A stretch of DNA of 64,000 bases from Natronosalvus amylolyticus (GCF_024298845.1 NZ_CP101156.1:1116001-1180000); one strand, 5' to 3'; shown: positions 43,034-53,306, counted from the stretch's first letter. Notes: generated by a model from the letters alone, not told the origin. Translations and numbers: made by a program.

Positions 43034-45208
43034 ATGAGTGGCGAGCCCAAAACGGAACTGACGAGCGTCGATCTCGCCGCCTTCGTCACGGAGTTTGGAA
43101 CCTACGAAGGTGCGAAAGTCGACAAAGCCTATCTGTATGGCGATGACCTGCTGCGACTGAAGATGCGCGATTTCGACCGCGGCCGACTCGAGTTGATCCT
43201 CGAAGTCGGCGAGAAAAAGCGGGCACACACGTTGTCACCCGAACGGGTGCCCGACGCACCGGGTCGGCCACCGCAGTTCGCGATGATGTTGCGAAACCGA
43301 CTGTCCGGCGCGGATTTCGTCGGCGTCGAACAGTACGAGTTCGACCGCATCCTCGAGTTCGCGTTCGATCGTGACGACGGGGTGACGCGGATTATCGTCG
43401 AGTTGTTCGGGCAGGGCAACGTCGCGGTGACCGATGCCGAGTACGAGGTCATCGACTGCCTCGAGACGGTTCGGTTGAAATCCAGAACTGTCGTACCGGG
43501 GTCGCGATACGAGTTCCCCGAGTCGCGTCTCAACCCGTTGACGGTCACACGGGAGGCGTTCGAGCACCAGATGAACGATTCGGATACGGACGTCGTTCGG
43601 ACCCTGGCGACCCAGTTGAACTTCGGCGGGTTGTACGCCGAAGAGCTGTGTACGCGAGCCGGCGTGGAGAAAACCCTTGCAATCGAGGACGCGGACGAAA
43701 CCGTCTACAGTCGTCTGTACGAAGCGATCGAGCGGTTGGCACTCGATATTCGGAACGGGAATTTCGAACCGCGGGTGTACCTCGAGGACGATGAGAATAA
43801 TTCGGAGTCAGAGGACGAGGGGGACGAAAGCGCCACAGCGGGCCAAACGGAGACGGACCGAGTCATCGACGTCACCCCGTTCCCACTCGAGGAACACGTC
43901 GAACTGGCGGGTGAGCCTTACGAGTCGTTCCTCGAAGCGCTCGAGGAGTACTTCTTCCGGCTGGAACTGGACGCCGACGAGCCGGATCCCCGGGAGCAGC
44001 GTCCCGATTTTGAAGCACAGATCGCCAAACACCAGCGAATCATCGACCAGCAGGAGGGAGCGATTTCGGGATTCGACGAGCAGGCACAGGCCGAACGTGA
44101 GAAGGCCGAGTTGCTGTACGCGAATTATGGCACCGTCGACGAACTCCTGTCGACGGTTCGGTCGGCTCGCGAGGACGGTGTCCCCTGGGGAGAGATTGCC
44201 GGTCGACTGGAGGAGGCAAAAGAATCCGGACTCGACGCGGCCAAGCCGTTTGTCGATATCAACGGCAAGGAAGGGACGGTGACGATTCGCCTCGAGGGAG
44301 AGCCGATCACGCTGGTCGTCGATGACGGGGTCGAGAAGAACGCTGACCGCCTGTACACCGAAGCGAAACGTATCGCGGAAAAAAAGGAGGGAGCACTCGC
44401 GGCGATCGAAGATACACGAGAGCAACTCGAGGAAATCAAACGGCGTCGGGACGCGTGGGAAGCCGATGGTGGCGACGACGATGCCGACGGTGAGGAAGAC
44501 GAGGACGAACCGCGTGATTGGCTGGCGGAGCCGTCAGTTCCCGTTCGAAAGAACGAGCAGTGGTACGAGCGATTCCGCTGGTTCCGGACGAGCGACGACT
44601 ATCTCGTCATCGGCGGTCGTAACGCCGATCAGAACGAGGAACTCGTCAAGAAGTACCTCGAACGAGGCGACCGCGTGCTCCACACACAGGCCCACGGTGG
44701 TCCGGTCACGGTGCTCAAGGCGACGGACCCGAGCGAAGCGTCCTCGAGCGATATCGAAATTCCCGACTCGAGCGTCGAGGAAGCGGCACAGTTTGCGGTC
44801 TCGTATTCGTCCGTCTGGAAGGACGGCCGCTATGCTGGTGACGTCTACATGGTGGACTCCGACCAGGTATCGAAAACGCCCGAAAGCGGCGAGTACCTCG
44901 AGAAGGGTGGGTTCGCCGTTCGCGGTGATCGGCGCTATCTCGACGACACCCCGGTCGGCGTCACCGTCGGGATTCAGTGTGAGCCGTATACGCGAGTCAT
45001 CGGTGGGCCACCGTCAGCTATCGAGGACCGGGCGGTGACGACGATTCGCGTCGAGCCGGGCCGTTTTGCCCAGGCTGACGCCGCAAAACGGATCTATCGG
45101 GAGTTACGCCAGCGCTTTGCCGACGAGTCGTTCGTCCGGAAAATCGCCAGCCCCGATCAGATCGCTCACTTCCTGCCGCCGGGTGGGAGCCGTTTGGTCG
45201 AGGAGTAA
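43034..45208 (+). CDS. rqcH: Ribosome rescue factor RqcH (NFACT family)
   Basis: A 724-residue NFACT protein. The N-terminal NFACT-N domain includes QFAMMLRNRLSGA and the D104-R105 pair (YEFDRILEF), which contacts tRNA in RqcH/NEMF. Coiled-coil arms (about 310-500) follow, then the NFACT-R domain (about 515-625: WFRTSDDYLVIGGRNADQNE, HTQAHGGPV) and a C-terminal domain. RqcH binds stalled large ribosomal subunits and adds C-terminal alanine tails that mark the nascent chain for degradation. ATG 43034 is chosen because the upstream in-frame extension is unlike the family. A poly-acidic insert (about 260-275) looks like a loop. Confidence 0.93.
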   Translation: MSGEPKTELTSVDLAAFVTEFGTYEGAKVDKAYLYGDDLLRLKMRDFDRGRLELILEVGEKKRAHTLSPERVPDAPGRPPQFAMMLRNRLSGADFVGVEQYEFDRILEFAFDRDDGVTRIIVELFGQGNVAVTDAEYEVIDCLETVRLKSRTVVPGSRYEFPESRLNPLTVTREAFEHQMNDSDTDVVRTLATQLNFGGLYAEELCTRAGVEKTLAIEDADETVYSRLYEAIERLALDIRNGNFEPRVYLEDDENNSESEDEGDESATAGQTETDRVIDVTPFPLEEHVELAGEPYESFLEALEEYFFRLELDADEPDPREQRPDFEAQIAKHQRIIDQQEGAISGFDEQAQAEREKAELLYANYGTVDELLSTVRSAREDGVPWGEIAGRLEEAKESGLDAAKPFVDINGKEGTVTIRLEGEPITLVVDDGVEKNADRLYTEAKRIAEKKEGALAAIEDTREQLEEIKRRRDAWEADGGDDDADGEEDEDEPRDWLAEPSVPVRKNEQWYERFRWFRTSDDYLVIGGRNADQNEELVKKYLERGDRVLHTQAHGGPVTVLKATDPSEASSSDIEIPDSSVEEAAQFAVSYSSVWKDGRYAGDVYMVDSDQVSKTPESGEYLEKGGFAVRGDRRYLDDTPVGVTVGIQCEPYTRVIGGPPSAIEDRAVTTIRVEPGRFAQADAAKRIYRELRQRFADESFVRKIASPDQIAHFLPPGGSRLVEE

Positions 45209-45393
45209 CGCTCGAGAACTCGACCATTTTGGAAGACAGAGGGGATCGATACTCCCCCGTGTCATACCCGAGGCCGTCGATACCACGGAACAGTGTACCG
45301 AAACCGTTCTCCGGCGATTCCCTCGACCATTGGCAAGCATCGACTAGGAAGAAGCGAACACTAATACGGGATTGTACGTAATTTGCTACCAGT

Positions 45394-45609
45394 ATGCAAG
45401 CCACCGCTGCTCTCGAGGCATCCGGACTCCCCGCCCCTGAGATGGTACCGGAACAGACGTTCACACAGCTGTCACCGAACGCCATGGTTGCCATCGCACT
45501 GCTGGTTACCGTAGCGTTGGTCGTGATTATCGCTATCTTGCTGTATTTCTCATTTGCCGTCGAACAGGATGTCGGTCCGGAGGAGCCACTCGAGGAGTCC
45601 GAACACTGA
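45394..45609 (+). CDS. Single-helix membrane protein, 71 residues
   Basis: One hydrophobic helix (about 30-53) sits between a short N-terminal segment and an acidic cytoplasmic or external tail (QDVGPEEPLEESEH). No family is recognised. It lies between RqcH and pelota on the same strand. Composition supports coding; function is unknown. Confidence 0.55.
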   Translation: MQATAALEASGLPAPEMVPEQTFTQLSPNAMVAIALLVTVALVVIIAILLYFSFAVEQDVGPEEPLEESEH

Positions 45610-45875
45610 TACAGTCGGTTGGGACTCTCTCCCGATGATCGGCCACCCGGTATAGCGATCACCGGGGAGAAACGATAACCGACCGTCTGAGAGCCGCGTC
45701 AAACGTTGAGTTGGCAGCCGAATCGATAGGTTCGGCTCACCTGTCGACGGATGTGCGGTACTGGGTTGGAGACGTTCCGAACCATGTCACGGGTGTGCCC
45801 CAAAAGCCCAGATCGACCGCGCTCGGTGACGAGCGATTCGTCACGCACTTACCAGCCCCGACCGATGTTGCAGCC

Positions 45876-46943
45876 ATGCAGATTACAGACCGGGAGCAAC
45901 TCGAGGGCGGGCGCGAACGCGTCACGCTCGTCCCCGAGAGCGTTGACGACCTCTGGCACCTCCAGTACGTCCTCGAGCCCGGCGACCGCGTTGCGGGTGA
46001 CACCACGCGTCGCATTCAGCGCAACGACGAACAGATGCGTGATACGGGGGGCGAACGGGAACACATGTGGGTCGCCATCGCCGTGGACGACGTCGAGTTC
46101 CACAAGTTTGCCAACCGGTTACGAGTCGGGGGCGAGATCGTCGCCTGCTCGCGGGAAGACCAACTCGGCTTTCATCACACCCTTAACGTCGAGGTTCGCG
46201 AGGAGATTTCGATCGACAAACGATTCAAACCCGATCAGAACGCGCGCCTCGAGGAAGCCGTCGAGTCGACGGAGAATCCGGACGTCGCCATCGCGACGGT
46301 CGAGGAAGGGGAGGCACACGTCCACACCGTCGCCCAGTACGGCACCGAATCGCGGGCGACGATCACCGGCCCGACCGGCAAAGGCGAGTACGCACAGGAC
46401 CGCTCTGAACTGTTCGCCGACCTCGGGGCCGTCCTCTCGCGTCTCGAAGTGGACGCGATCATCCTCGCTGGTCCCGGCTTCACCAAACAAGACGCGCTGA
46501 AGTACCTCGAGCGGAACTATCCCGACGTTGCCTCCCTGGTAACGATGGTCGATACCGCGAGTGTCGGTGATCGAGGCGTCCACGAAGTGCTCAAACGCGG
46601 TGCGGTCGCCGACGTACAAGAGCGGACTCGCATCGAGTCCGAAGCCGAGTACATCGATGAACTCACCAGGCGTATTGCTGCGGGTGCAAAGGCGGCCTAC
46701 GGCCCCAAAGACGTCGCGCAGGCAGCCGAGTACGGAGCCATCGAGCGGTTACTCGTTCTGGACGAAACCCTCCGTCAGGAACGCGGCCCGGACCGAGAGT
46801 GGTCGATCGACGTCGACGACGTGGTCCGAACGACCGAACAGAAAGGTGGCGACGTGACAGTTTTCTCGAGTGAGTTTCCGCCCGGCGAGCAGCTGTCGAA
46901 CCTGGGTGGGATTGCGGCGTTGTTGCGATATCGTCTCGAGTAG
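45876..46943 (+). CDS. pelA: mRNA surveillance protein pelota
   Basis: A 355-residue pelota (Dom34): an N-terminal Sm-like domain ([23 protein letters not shown]), a central domain without the GGQ of release factors ([21 protein letters not shown] falls in it), and a C-terminal domain ([24 protein letters not shown]). Pelota splits ribosomes stalled on broken or empty messages. ATG 45876 begins MQITDREQ, as expected; the longer frame upstream is not pelota-like. It lies about 670 bases downstream of rqcH on the same strand. Confidence 0.93.
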   Translation: MQITDREQLEGGRERVTLVPESVDDLWHLQYVLEPGDRVAGDTTRRIQRNDEQMRDTGGEREHMWVAIAVDDVEFHKFANRLRVGGEIVACSREDQLGFHHTLNVEVREEISIDKRFKPDQNARLEEAVESTENPDVAIATVEEGEAHVHTVAQYGTESRATITGPTGKGEYAQDRSELFADLGAVLSRLEVDAIILAGPGFTKQDALKYLERNYPDVASLVTMVDTASVGDRGVHEVLKRGAVADVQERTRIESEAEYIDELTRRIAAGAKAAYGPKDVAQAAEYGAIERLLVLDETLRQERGPDREWSIDVDDVVRTTEQKGGDVTVFSSEFPPGEQLSNLGGIAALLRYRLE

Positions 46944-46953
46944 CGGGCCCGCG

Positions 46954-47811
46954 CTACATATACTCGCTGATGCCCACCGTGTACTCGGCGATGGCTACGA
47001 GTACGAGCGTGCCGACCATCAGCAGGGTTCCGATTGCAGCGATTTGTTGCGGTGGCGTGTTAAAAAAGAGGTTGAACAGCCGCAACGGGAGAGTTTGGCT
47101 CTGGGGGCCGGCCAGAAAGAGCGAAACGATATACTGGTTGAACGATAGCACAAACGCGAACATCGCGCCACTGACCAGTCCCGGTTTCACTAGTGGCAGC
47201 GTAATGTATCGGAACGTTTCGACTTCGGTTGCACCCAGATCCTGTGCGGCTTCCTCAAGCGTGTGATCGAAGTTCTGGAGGCTTGCAGTCGTCGTCCGGA
47301 TCGTAAACGGCAGCGTGATGATCACGTGACCGAGTAATAGTGTCCAGAAGGACAGTGGAATCTGAACCCCGAGATCCGTCCGGATGCGGCCGATGACGAG
47401 CAAGATAGCGAAACCGACGAGCATCCACGGATAGATCAGCGGCGACAGAAAGAGAGTTTCAAGCGTCGCCGACGACTCAAGGTCGGATCGAACGAGCCCG
47501 AACGCTGCGAGCCCGCCGATGGCTGTCGCGATGATAGCCGTTGCAATTGCAACCTGGAGGCTGGTCGTCAGCGCGTCTCCTAGGCCCAGATAGCCGACCG
47601 CTTCGGGGATTTCGGTATACCACTCGAGCGAGTACTGTTCCGGGGGCCAACCGCCGTATGGCGTCTCCTGAAACGAGATGACGACGACGATCAGCAGCGG
47701 CGCGAGCAAGAACGCGATGATGCTGTAGACTAGAGCTCGGTAACAAACTGTAGCAACCTGTGACCCGATGGTCGTAAGCCGGTCCCAGTGAGGGCGAACA
47801 TCGGTACTCAT
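46954..47811 (-). CDS. ABC transporter permease, PotC type
   Basis: A 285-residue permease with six helices and an EAA loop LEEAAQDLGATEVETFRYI. It resembles PotC of spermidine/putrescine importers and forms a channel with the PotB-type protein. Its start overlaps the stop of that gene by four bases. It is the last gene of a minus-strand operon and is convergent with pelA, 10 bases away. Confidence 0.88.
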   Translation of the reverse strand: MSTDVRPHWDRLTTIGSQVATVCYRALVYSIIAFLLAPLLIVVVISFQETPYGGWPPEQYSLEWYTEIPEAVGYLGLGDALTTSLQVAIATAIIATAIGGLAAFGLVRSDLESSATLETLFLSPLIYPWMLVGFAILLVIGRIRTDLGVQIPLSFWTLLLGHVIITLPFTIRTTTASLQNFDHTLEEAAQDLGATEVETFRYITLPLVKPGLVSGAMFAFVLSFNQYIVSLFLAGPQSQTLPLRLFNLFFNTPPQQIAAIGTLLMVGTLVLVAIAEYTVGISEYM

Positions 47812-48722
47812 GCGACGCCCTCCACGATGTGTTTACGGACGTGATGGTAAGCGACGATGATGACGATAGCGACAACGATCAAGATGATCGACAGCGCGCT
47901 CGCAAACGGCCAATTGTTTGAGCCGGTGATGAGCGAGGTAATGATCGTCGGAAGCACTTCGATTCGGCCACCGAGGATCGCGGGGGTGACGTACGCGGCC
48001 ATCGTGAGTAAAAACGCCATAAGTAAGCCTGCTGCAATTCCTGGGAGTGCAAGCGGGAAGATGATCGTTCGGAAGACGGTTAGACGGTTTGCGCCGAGAT
48101 CGCGGGCGGCCTCTTCGAGTGAAGGTGGAATCGTGTGTAACACATTGACAATAGGGAAGACGACGAACGGGAGGATTACGTGAGTCATGCCGATGATTAT
48201 CGAGAGTTCGTTGTAGAGCAGTTGCGGGGCCGTTTCTTCGGTGAACAGCGGCGTGGCAACCAGCGCTGACTGGACAAGTCCGCCGGTCGACAAGAGGGCA
48301 TACCAGCCGAACGATCGAATCACGAGATCGATCGTCAGCGGTGCGAATGCACTCAAGACGATTATGCGGCCGAGGAGTCCACCCTTCCTGACGGCCGTGT
48401 ACGCGAGCGGAAACGCGAGGAGAAACGAGAACACCGTAACGGCGACGGCGATCCGGACGGTTCGAATCGTTACGTTCAGATACAGCGAAATAGAGCCGAT
48501 TCGCCGGTAATTGTCGAGCGTGAATCCGTTGCCGATAGCGCCGTCTTCGAACGGAAGGAAGCTGTAACGGATCAACAATAGTGCCGGAACGACCATCAGC
48601 AAAAACACGGTGAGGAGCGCAGGCCCGAGCATAAGTGTCGAGCCAAGGCGCGTCTCGCCGTGTGTTCTGATGAACGACGAGAGTCGATCAGACAGCGTCG
48701 AAAGCAGTGAGTTTGCAGTCAT
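47808..48722 (-). CDS. ABC transporter permease, PotB type
   Basis: A 304-residue permease with six helices; the EAA loop is LEEAARDLGANRLTVFRTI. It pairs with the PotC-type permease. ATG 48722 is preferred because the in-frame extension (to 48761) is cysteine/arginine-rich and overlaps the ATPase gene. It is separated from the ATPase stop by two bases. Confidence 0.88.
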   Translation of the reverse strand: MTANSLLSTLSDRLSSFIRTHGETRLGSTLMLGPALLTVFLLMVVPALLLIRYSFLPFEDGAIGNGFTLDNYRRIGSISLYLNVTIRTVRIAVAVTVFSFLLAFPLAYTAVRKGGLLGRIIVLSAFAPLTIDLVIRSFGWYALLSTGGLVQSALVATPLFTEETAPQLLYNELSIIIGMTHVILPFVVFPIVNVLHTIPPSLEEAARDLGANRLTVFRTIIFPLALPGIAAGLLMAFLLTMAAYVTPAILGGRIEVLPTIITSLITGSNNWPFASALSIILIVVAIVIIVAYHHVRKHIVEGVA

Positions 48723-48724
48723 GG

Positions 48725-49786
48725 TCAGGCGTCGACGACACGGGTGTTTGCTGCACTCCAACTCATGGTAACGCGGTCACCAGTCTCGTACCTACTATCG
48801 GTCGAATTCGTTTCGACGATGTACTCCGTATCGTCCACGGTAACGAAGTACCGTATCATCGAACCGACGAAGTGAACCTGAGAGACCGTCGCCTCGAGGG
48901 TGTTTTCGCCCGTCACATTGCCCGGTTCGGAAATAGCAATGTTCTCCGGTCGCACGAACGCGGTACTGTTCGTTCCAGGAAGCGATGCGACGTCGGTCCC
49001 GAAAGTCTGTCCGTGTGCCTCGAGGAAGACGCTCCCGTTACGGGACGTGAACGTGCCGTCGATAAAGTTCGTATCGCCGATAAAATCCGCAACGAATCGC
49101 GTTTTTGGTCGGTCATACAGCGCTTCAGGCGGACCCAGTTGTTCGATTTCCCCGTTGTTCATCACGGCGACTCGGTCAGCCATGGTAAGCGCCTCGTCCT
49201 GGTTGTGTGTGACGTACAGCGTGGTGATCCCAAGTTCACGCTGGAGACGGGAGAAATCGACTTTAATCCGGTCGCGCAGCTTTTTATCGAGCGCTCCGAG
49301 CGGTTCGTCCATCAGGAGGACTTTCGGTTCCGGTGCGAGCGCACGGGCAGTCGCGACTCGTTGTTGTTGGCCGCCCGAGAGCGTTGCCGTGTTTCGATCT
49401 CTAAGTCCACCGAGATCGACGAGATCTAGTACCTCGTCGATACGACTATCTATCGCGTCGGCGCTATCGCCGCGACGTTTGAGGCCGAACGCGATGTTTT
49501 CGCCGACAGTCATGTGCGGAAAGAGCGCATAGTCCTGAAAAACCATCGTCGTATCCCGTTTGTGCGGCGGGACATCGTTGAGTGACCGGCCATCCAGGGT
49601 GATACGGCCAGTCGTAGGGGTATCGAACCCCGCGAGCATCCGGAGTGTGGTTGATTTGCCCGATCCCGACGGTCCGACAAGGGCGAGAAATTCACCGTCA
49701 GCTATCGAAAACGATACGTCGTCGACGGCCCTCGTATCACCATACGTTTTCGTGATATTTTGAAATTGAATCAGGTCGGAAGACAT
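48725..49786 (-). CDS. ABC transporter ATPase, PotA type
   Basis: A 353-residue ATPase with Walker A GPSGSGKST, signature LSGGQQQRVATARAL, Walker B LLMDEPLGALD, the switch His in YVTHNQ and a C-terminal TOBE-like regulatory domain (about 245-350). It drives the PotB/PotC permeases. Start ATG 49786 (MSSDLIQF) is normal; the upstream extension is not PotA-like. Divergent from the lipoprotein gene at 49956, so the two share a promoter region. Confidence 0.9.
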   Translation of the reverse strand: MSSDLIQFQNITKTYGDTRAVDDVSFSIADGEFLALVGPSGSGKSTTLRMLAGFDTPTTGRITLDGRSLNDVPPHKRDTTMVFQDYALFPHMTVGENIAFGLKRRGDSADAIDSRIDEVLDLVDLGGLRDRNTATLSGGQQQRVATARALAPEPKVLLMDEPLGALDKKLRDRIKVDFSRLQRELGITTLYVTHNQDEALTMADRVAVMNNGEIEQLGPPEALYDRPKTRFVADFIGDTNFIDGTFTSRNGSVFLEAHGQTFGTDVASLPGTNSTAFVRPENIAISEPGNVTGENTLEATVSQVHFVGSMIRYFVTVDDTEYIVETNSTDSRYETGDRVTMSWSAANTRVVDA

Positions 49787-49955
49787 ATTTCGTCGATTGA
49801 GTCGAATTGGCCATCCCGTCGTAATAAGTATATCGGCATTGTCGGACTGTAGGCCAAAATAATGCTTTTGCTTGAACTGTATCCGTAACAATATAGTTTT
49901 ACTGAACCACAACCAGAATATCTATATAGGTTGGAATATGATTGAGCTGTAGAGT
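49787..49955. promoter_or_regulatory. Divergent promoter region of the Pot-like importer
   Basis: This AT-rich region separates the ATPase operon from the lipoprotein gene. TCTATATAG (49921-49929) lies about 31 bases before the lipoprotein ATG, and AATAAGTATAT (49823-49833) could serve the other strand. A regulator such as the Lrp-family protein nearby might act here (inference). Confidence 0.45.
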
Positions 49956-51122
49956 ATGGCAGACGATACCAGAATGCAACGTCGAACGGTGCTGCGTGCA
50001 GCTGGTGGCATGGCCACTGCCGGCATGGTCGGCGTCTCTGGCTGTCTCGGTGGCAGCGACGACGACGACGGAAATGGAAACGGCAACGGGAATGGTGACG
50101 GAAACGGAAGCGGAAACGGTGACGACCTACCCGATTTTGGCGGCGAATCGCTTCACGTAATGCTTAATGCGGGTGCGCTGGCCGAGCATCAACGACAGAA
50201 CGTGATTCCTCGGGTTGAAGAAAAATACAACCTGGAGATCAACGACGAACAGTCGACGACGGGGGCGATGATCACGGCTATTCAGTCGAATCCCGAAAAC
50301 CCACCGGACGTCATCGACGTTAACGTGAACGGCATCTTTCAGGCCCACCGCAACGACTGGCTGGCCTCGTTTGCCGACCACACGGATATTCTCACCAATT
50401 ACGAACACATCTACGACGAGGCGAAGTATTACGACGACCACGGCGTAAGCTGGTACTTCGGCGAGTTATCACCGGTCATCAACACCGATCACTGGGATGA
50501 GATTCCGACCTCCTGGGAGGAGGTCATCGAGCGTGCAGACAACATCGCGATGGCACCGTTCGCCTGGACGCAGGGTGAGTTTCTCTTGCTGGCGAGTTCA
50601 ATCGCAACGGGTGAACCGTACGACGCCGCCGAACCGGACGTTGACGCCGGATTCGAGTGGATGGAAGAACACATCAAGCCCAAGCACACTCACACCATCG
50701 AAGGCATCGCGCAGGCGAATCAACTGCTGACCAGCGGGGAAGCCGACGTATTGCTTCCGGCGTGGGACATCTGGGTCACCGACCTCTACCTCCGTGGGAC
50801 GCCGATTCGTCCCGTTCGTCGACCCGATCCCGTGGGAATCGCTGCCCACCAGGGCGTCGCGGTTCCTGAAGCCGGGAACGTCGAGCCGGCGATGGCTTAC
50901 GTCAACGAACTGCTCTCGCTCGAGTCCCAGGAAGAACATCCGGGAATCGTCGGTACGGGGCAGACCCATCGAGACGCCACGCTTCCCGAGGATATTCAGG
51001 AGTTCGGCGCGCCAACCATCGACGACGTTCGCGATGGAAGCCTGAAAATCCCGAACTACGAGTTCATGTGGCAAAACCAGGACGGCTGGAGCGAACAGTG
51101 GAATCAGATCTTCGCCGAATAA
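49956..51122 (+). CDS. Pot-type substrate-binding lipoprotein
   Basis: A 388-residue solute-binding protein of the spermidine/putrescine (PotD/family 1) type. Tat motif QRRTVLRA, lipobox VSGC with C30, then a Gly/Asn linker (about 39-54) encoded by a GGNAAC-like repeat. The body has SWYFGELSPVINTDHW and a closing PNYEFMWQNQDGWSEQWNQI. It supplies the permeases encoded on the other strand. Polyamine, amino acid or related amine is plausible; unproven. Confidence 0.88.
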   Translation: MADDTRMQRRTVLRAAGGMATAGMVGVSGCLGGSDDDDGNGNGNGNGDGNGSGNGDDLPDFGGESLHVMLNAGALAEHQRQNVIPRVEEKYNLEINDEQSTTGAMITAIQSNPENPPDVIDVNVNGIFQAHRNDWLASFADHTDILTNYEHIYDEAKYYDDHGVSWYFGELSPVINTDHWDEIPTSWEEVIERADNIAMAPFAWTQGEFLLLASSIATGEPYDAAEPDVDAGFEWMEEHIKPKHTHTIEGIAQANQLLTSGEADVLLPAWDIWVTDLYLRGTPIRPVRRPDPVGIAAHQGVAVPEAGNVEPAMAYVNELLSLESQEEHPGIVGTGQTHRDATLPEDIQEFGAPTIDDVRDGSLKIPNYEFMWQNQDGWSEQWNQIFAE

Positions 51123-51337
51123 GACCTGACTGACGGCTGCTGTTTTTACTGTCGACTTGTTTTTCGTGTTGCTCAAGGAGTCTGTTGCTCAGGCAGTCGT
51201 GTTACTCGAGTAGTTATTGCTTGAGAATTCCTCTCCAGAACGAGCGTATTACATCTCGAGCGAAAAATCCGATCCGAAGTTGGCGAAGGGTGTGTATCCG
51301 TCCAGCGAGAGATGAGGAAACTCGTTTTGTCGGACAG

Positions 51338-51829
51338 TTACGTATCCGGTAACAGTGCCGACGCAATGGTTTCGATATCGAAATCGCGGATCGGTCGCGA
51401 TTCGTTTTTGACGGTCGTGATAACGAACTGCGAACTCGTGCGCTGAATTTCTTCGATCGCTTCGTAGGACTCGATGAGCGACTCGACCATCTCTCGGGAG
51501 GCCAGATGGGCGATGACAATAAAGTCGGTATCCCCCATCGTAAAGTATACCTGGTTAACCCCCTCCACGTCGGCGAGTTGTTCGCCGACGCGATGGTGGT
51601 ACTCCTCTTCGAATTCCGCGAGAACCTCGGTGATGACTGTAATGTTGAGTCCGATAGCCTCGAGATCGAGTTCGTAGAGATCGTTTTTCACGACGCCGCT
51701 GTCTTTGAGCTTCTCGAGGCGATAGTGGACCGTCGATTTGGGGATGTCCGTCTGTGCTTCGATCACGTCGGGGCTCCCAGTACCGTGTTCGGCAATCGCG
51801 GCCAATATTTGAAGGTCTTTCTTATCCAT
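51338..51829 (-). CDS. Lrp/AsnC-family transcriptional regulator
   Basis: A 163-residue regulator. The N-terminal helix-turn-helix (DKKDLQILAAIAEHG, DIPKSTVHYRLEKLKDSG) is followed by an Lrp effector domain (about 62-145: VTEVLAEFEEEYHHRVGEQL and VYFTMGDTDFIVIAHLASRE). Lrp proteins sense amino acids. It follows the aminotransferase gene by 91 bases on the same strand and probably controls this cluster, including the transporter; that is inference from location. Confidence 0.9.
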   Translation of the reverse strand: MDKKDLQILAAIAEHGTGSPDVIEAQTDIPKSTVHYRLEKLKDSGVVKNDLYELDLEAIGLNITVITEVLAEFEEEYHHRVGEQLADVEGVNQVYFTMGDTDFIVIAHLASREMVESLIESYEAIEEIQRTSSQFVITTVKNESRPIRDFDIETIASALLPDT

Positions 51830-51920
51830 GTGTCTCAGTGGTTGACGGAGCGATGTTGCTCCAATGCCATCGTTGGTACGGCCGTACCCACGGAAACCGT
51901 ATTATACTGTCGGATGTGCG

Positions 51921-53306
51921 TCATAGCTGGTTTGGGCCCGCTGTTGCGTGGTTTCGAATCGCTTCGGCCAGGATGTTCATACTGGTCTCCGCTTGTTCGT
52001 GGGTTATCACCAGCGGCGGGATGATACGGAGGACGTTTCCGTGCCTGCCCGCTGTCCAGACGATGACGCCGTTCTCGAGGCACGTCCGTTGGACGACATT
52101 GACGAGATCGGTTTGTGGCTCGCCCGTCGAGTCCAAGAATTCGACGCCAGTGAACAGACCGCGACCGCGAACGTCCACGCGGCCGGGAAGGTCGTCGACT
52201 GCCGACAGAATGCGTTGACGCATCTCCTTGCCGACCGAACGCGCGTGAGCGAGCAGGTCGTGATCCCGAATAAATTCGATCGCTCGTAAGCCGGCGACCA
52301 TTGCTGGCACGTGACCGCGATAGGTGCCGATGTGGCCGCCGGGTCCCCAGGTGTCGAGGGACTCGTGGTAGACTGTCGCCGAAAGCGGCAGGCCGATCCC
52401 GCCGAGCGCCTTCGCGATCGGCATCACGTCCGGTGTCACGCCGTCCCAATCGCTCGCAAACCACTCGCCGGTGCGACCGAATCCGGTCTGGATTTCGTCA
52501 ACGATGAGTGGAATGTCGTGTTCGTTTGCAATCGCCTGTACCTCCGTGAGAAACCCTTTCGGGGGGACGGTGATGCCGCCTTCACCCTGAATCGGTTCGA
52601 TCCAGATACCGGCCGGATTCGTGAAGCCGCTGTACGGATCTTCGAGGAGTTCGGTGAGGTTCTCGATCGACCGCCGTGCGGCCGTTTCGGGCGAACACTC
52701 CTGCTGGAACGGGTACGGATACGGAACGTGGGTTACGTTCGGCAACAACGGGCTGTAATCACGCTTGTACTTGCGACCGGCCGTGAGACTGAGTGCGCCC
52801 GCGCTGGCACCGTGGTAGGCACCACGGAACGCAATGAGGCCATCGCCGCCAGTGTTGTATTTCGCGAGTTTGATTGATGTTTCGACAGCATCGCTTCCAG
52901 TCGGGCCCCCGAAGACGATCCGATTTTCTCCCTGCAACCCGCCGGGGACAATATCGTCAAGCGCCTCAATGAGATCCAGTCGGGCCTCCGTCGGAAAATC
53001 GAGAGTGTGAACGAGATCATCGAGTTGCTCGTGGGTCCCTTCGAGAACGTACGGGTTGGAGTGTCCCACGTTCAAGACGCCAACGCCGGCGAAGAGATCG
53101 ATATAGGTGTTGCCATCGAGATCCCGAACGGTCGCGCCTTTGCCCGATTCGAGGGCAATCGGGACGGCGTTCGGGTAGGCAACGGTTGCCCCCTCGTGGG
53201 CCGCCTGTCGCTCAAGCAGTTGCTGTGAGCGCGGGCCGGGAATTGCCGTATCGACCCGTGGCGCGTCGGAATAATGGAGATCGTTGAGTGGATCGTCTAC
53301 TGCCAT
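51921..53306 (-). CDS. Class III pyridoxal-phosphate aminotransferase
   Basis: A 461-residue class III aminotransferase (GabT/ArgD-like). Motifs include GPTGSDA (134-140), VDEIQTGFGRTG (269-280) and K299 in PIAKALGGIGLP, the pyridoxal-phosphate lysine. The enzyme transfers an amino group from an omega-amine or omega-amino acid to 2-oxoglutarate or pyruvate, yielding an aldehyde or oxo-acid. ATG 53306 has ATATTTATC 27 bases upstream, so the message is probably leaderless. It sits beside a Pot-like importer and an aldehyde oxidoreductase. Confidence 0.88.
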   Translation of the reverse strand: MAVDDPLNDLHYSDAPRVDTAIPGPRSQQLLERQAAHEGATVAYPNAVPIALESGKGATVRDLDGNTYIDLFAGVGVLNVGHSNPYVLEGTHEQLDDLVHTLDFPTEARLDLIEALDDIVPGGLQGENRIVFGGPTGSDAVETSIKLAKYNTGGDGLIAFRGAYHGASAGALSLTAGRKYKRDYSPLLPNVTHVPYPYPFQQECSPETAARRSIENLTELLEDPYSGFTNPAGIWIEPIQGEGGITVPPKGFLTEVQAIANEHDIPLIVDEIQTGFGRTGEWFASDWDGVTPDVMPIAKALGGIGLPLSATVYHESLDTWGPGGHIGTYRGHVPAMVAGLRAIEFIRDHDLLAHARSVGKEMRQRILSAVDDLPGRVDVRGRGLFTGVEFLDSTGEPQTDLVNVVQRTCLENGVIVWTAGRHGNVLRIIPPLVITHEQAETSMNILAEAIRNHATAGPNQL

